Shown here in pieces: positions 6,757 to 7,085 of a DNA stretch of 7,085 bases (its first letter is position 1; each line of letters begins with the position of its first letter). The position numbers and the translations under genes were made by a program. The notes below the pieces were generated by a model. That model did not search any database. It had not been told where the DNA came from and was given only the letters and a program-made list of their open reading frames with translations. The DNA comes from Opitutia bacterium (GTDB taxonomy: Bacteria > Verrucomicrobiota > Verrucomicrobiia > Opitutales > Seribacteraceae). The DNA lies in the NCBI GenBank assembly GCA_002692605.1, contig NZLE01000064.1, positions 1 to 7,085 of the forward strand. The letters are read 5' to 3'.

Positions 6757-6777
6757 TATAGGTATTTTAATCGTTAT
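6757..6777. promoter_or_regulatory. Very short divergent intergenic spacer
   Basis: Only 21 AT-rich bases separate the start codons of the AT3 gene (-) and the kinase-like gene (+). Any promoters must overlap the 5' coding parts of the opposite gene or the transcripts must have extremely short leaders. No confident -35/-10 pair or operator is visible. Confidence 0.4.
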
Positions 6778-7085
6778 ATGAACCAAAAAGGATTTGAAGA
6801 ATTTCTGTTGTCCGAAACCCATGCGGACTGCTTGGAACGCGTGGAGCTGGTTCAAAGCCTTTGGAGTGGATACGGGAGTCTTGTCCGCGCAAAACTAACC
6901 GGATCCGAGTTCGAAAGCGTAATCGTCAAATACGTTAATCCGGAAAACCGATCACATCCACGGGGCTGGAATACGGTTCGTTCTCACCGGAGAAAGCTTA
7001 AATCCTATCAGGTGGAAAGCCATTGGTACTCCTCCCAAAGTTCGACCACCGCTTGCCTGCAAGCCCGCATTGCCAAGTGCTATGG
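6778..7085 (+). CDS. Putative small-molecule phosphotransferase (EcKL/APH-like), N-terminal fragment
   Basis: The frame opens at ATG 6778 (MNQKGFEEFLLSETHADC) and stays open for 102 codons to the right edge, where the gene is cut. The segments VQSLWSGYGSLVR, SVIVKYVNP and HPRGWNTVRSHRRKLKSYQVE resemble, from memory, the N-terminal lobe of bacterial kinase-like proteins in the ecdysteroid-kinase-like/aminoglycoside phosphotransferase superfamily. In this reading, VIVKYV would be the beta-strand with the ATP-contacting Lys. The catalytic HxD-type loop would lie beyond the window, so activity cannot be judged. The natural substrate of these bacterial proteins is generally unknown. GC in a sampled line is about 52%, like the sulfatases and unlike the neighbouring AT3 gene. 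The gene is divergent from AT3 and no Shine-Dalgarno is present. That it is a coding gene is fairly sure (long open frame, protein-like composition); the family assignment is moderate. Confidence 0.6.
   Translation, partial: MNQKGFEEFLLSETHADCLERVELVQSLWSGYGSLVRAKLTGSEFESVIVKYVNPENRSHPRGWNTVRSHRRKLKSYQVESHWYSSQSSTTACLQARIAKCY

Noticed and set aside
6730..6759. TTGCCT and CATTAT spaced 18 bases apart as a promoter for the kinase-like gene
   Set aside because: Each hexamer matches the sigma-70 consensus at only 4 of 6 positions in an AT-rich stretch, which is not distinguishable from chance, and the host's promoter consensus is unknown.
6757..6855. N-terminal extension of the AT3 protein to 6855
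   Set aside because: It lies antisense inside the divergent kinase-like gene, and AT3 similarity begins only after the ATG at 6756.
1..7085. CRISPR arrays, tRNA/rRNA genes, insertion sequences
   Set aside because: I saw no regularly spaced repeats, no cloverleaf-like or rRNA-like segment in the short noncoding gaps, and no transposase or terminal inverted repeats.

Overview
The window (7,085 bases) looks like part of a bacterial chromosome from an environmental, probably marine or mucosal, glycan-degrading bacterium. The closest fit is the PVC group, for example Verrucomicrobiota, Kiritimatiellota or Lentisphaerota. The clues are three consecutive secreted type I sulfatases, a moderate GC content of about 50% in most genes, and no Shine-Dalgarno sequence at any of the five visible starts. 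This placement is an inference from gene content; no rRNA or marker gene is present.

Positions 2-4973 (+) hold a tandem array of three paralogous sulfatases (536+ aa with the 5' end outside the window, 556 aa and 535 aa), separated by only 34 and 48 bases, so probably one operon. The two complete ones begin with a Sec signal peptide. Metal ligands and overall architecture are those of alkaline-phosphatase-fold sulfatases, but key catalytic positions are unusual. The first two carry CTGSR where the formylglycine signature CxPxR is expected, while the third has a normal CTPSR. In all three the usual GKWH motif reads GKGC or GKGM, so the second catalytic residue (His) is absent. This unusual active-site set is the main point of interest.

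Positions 4974-5072 are a short convergent intergenic region with small inverted repeats and no gene. Positions 5073-6756 (-) hold a two-gene unit: an acyltransferase-3 (AT3) membrane protein followed 7 bases later by a secreted or anchored SGNH/GDSL hydrolase. The pair resembles a split form of OatA-type AT3-SGNH proteins, which O-acetylate extracytoplasmic glycans. It is visibly more AT-rich than its flanks.

From 6778 (+) a divergent gene begins, with only 21 bases between start codons. Its N-terminal 102 residues look like a small-molecule phosphotransferase of the ecdysteroid-kinase-like/APH superfamily; it runs off the right edge.

Working model: the sulfatases desulfate an extracellular or periplasmic sulfated glycan of unknown identity. 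The AT3/SGNH pair probably modifies the cell's own envelope or exopolysaccharide and need not be functionally linked to the sulfatases, because it lies on the opposite strand.
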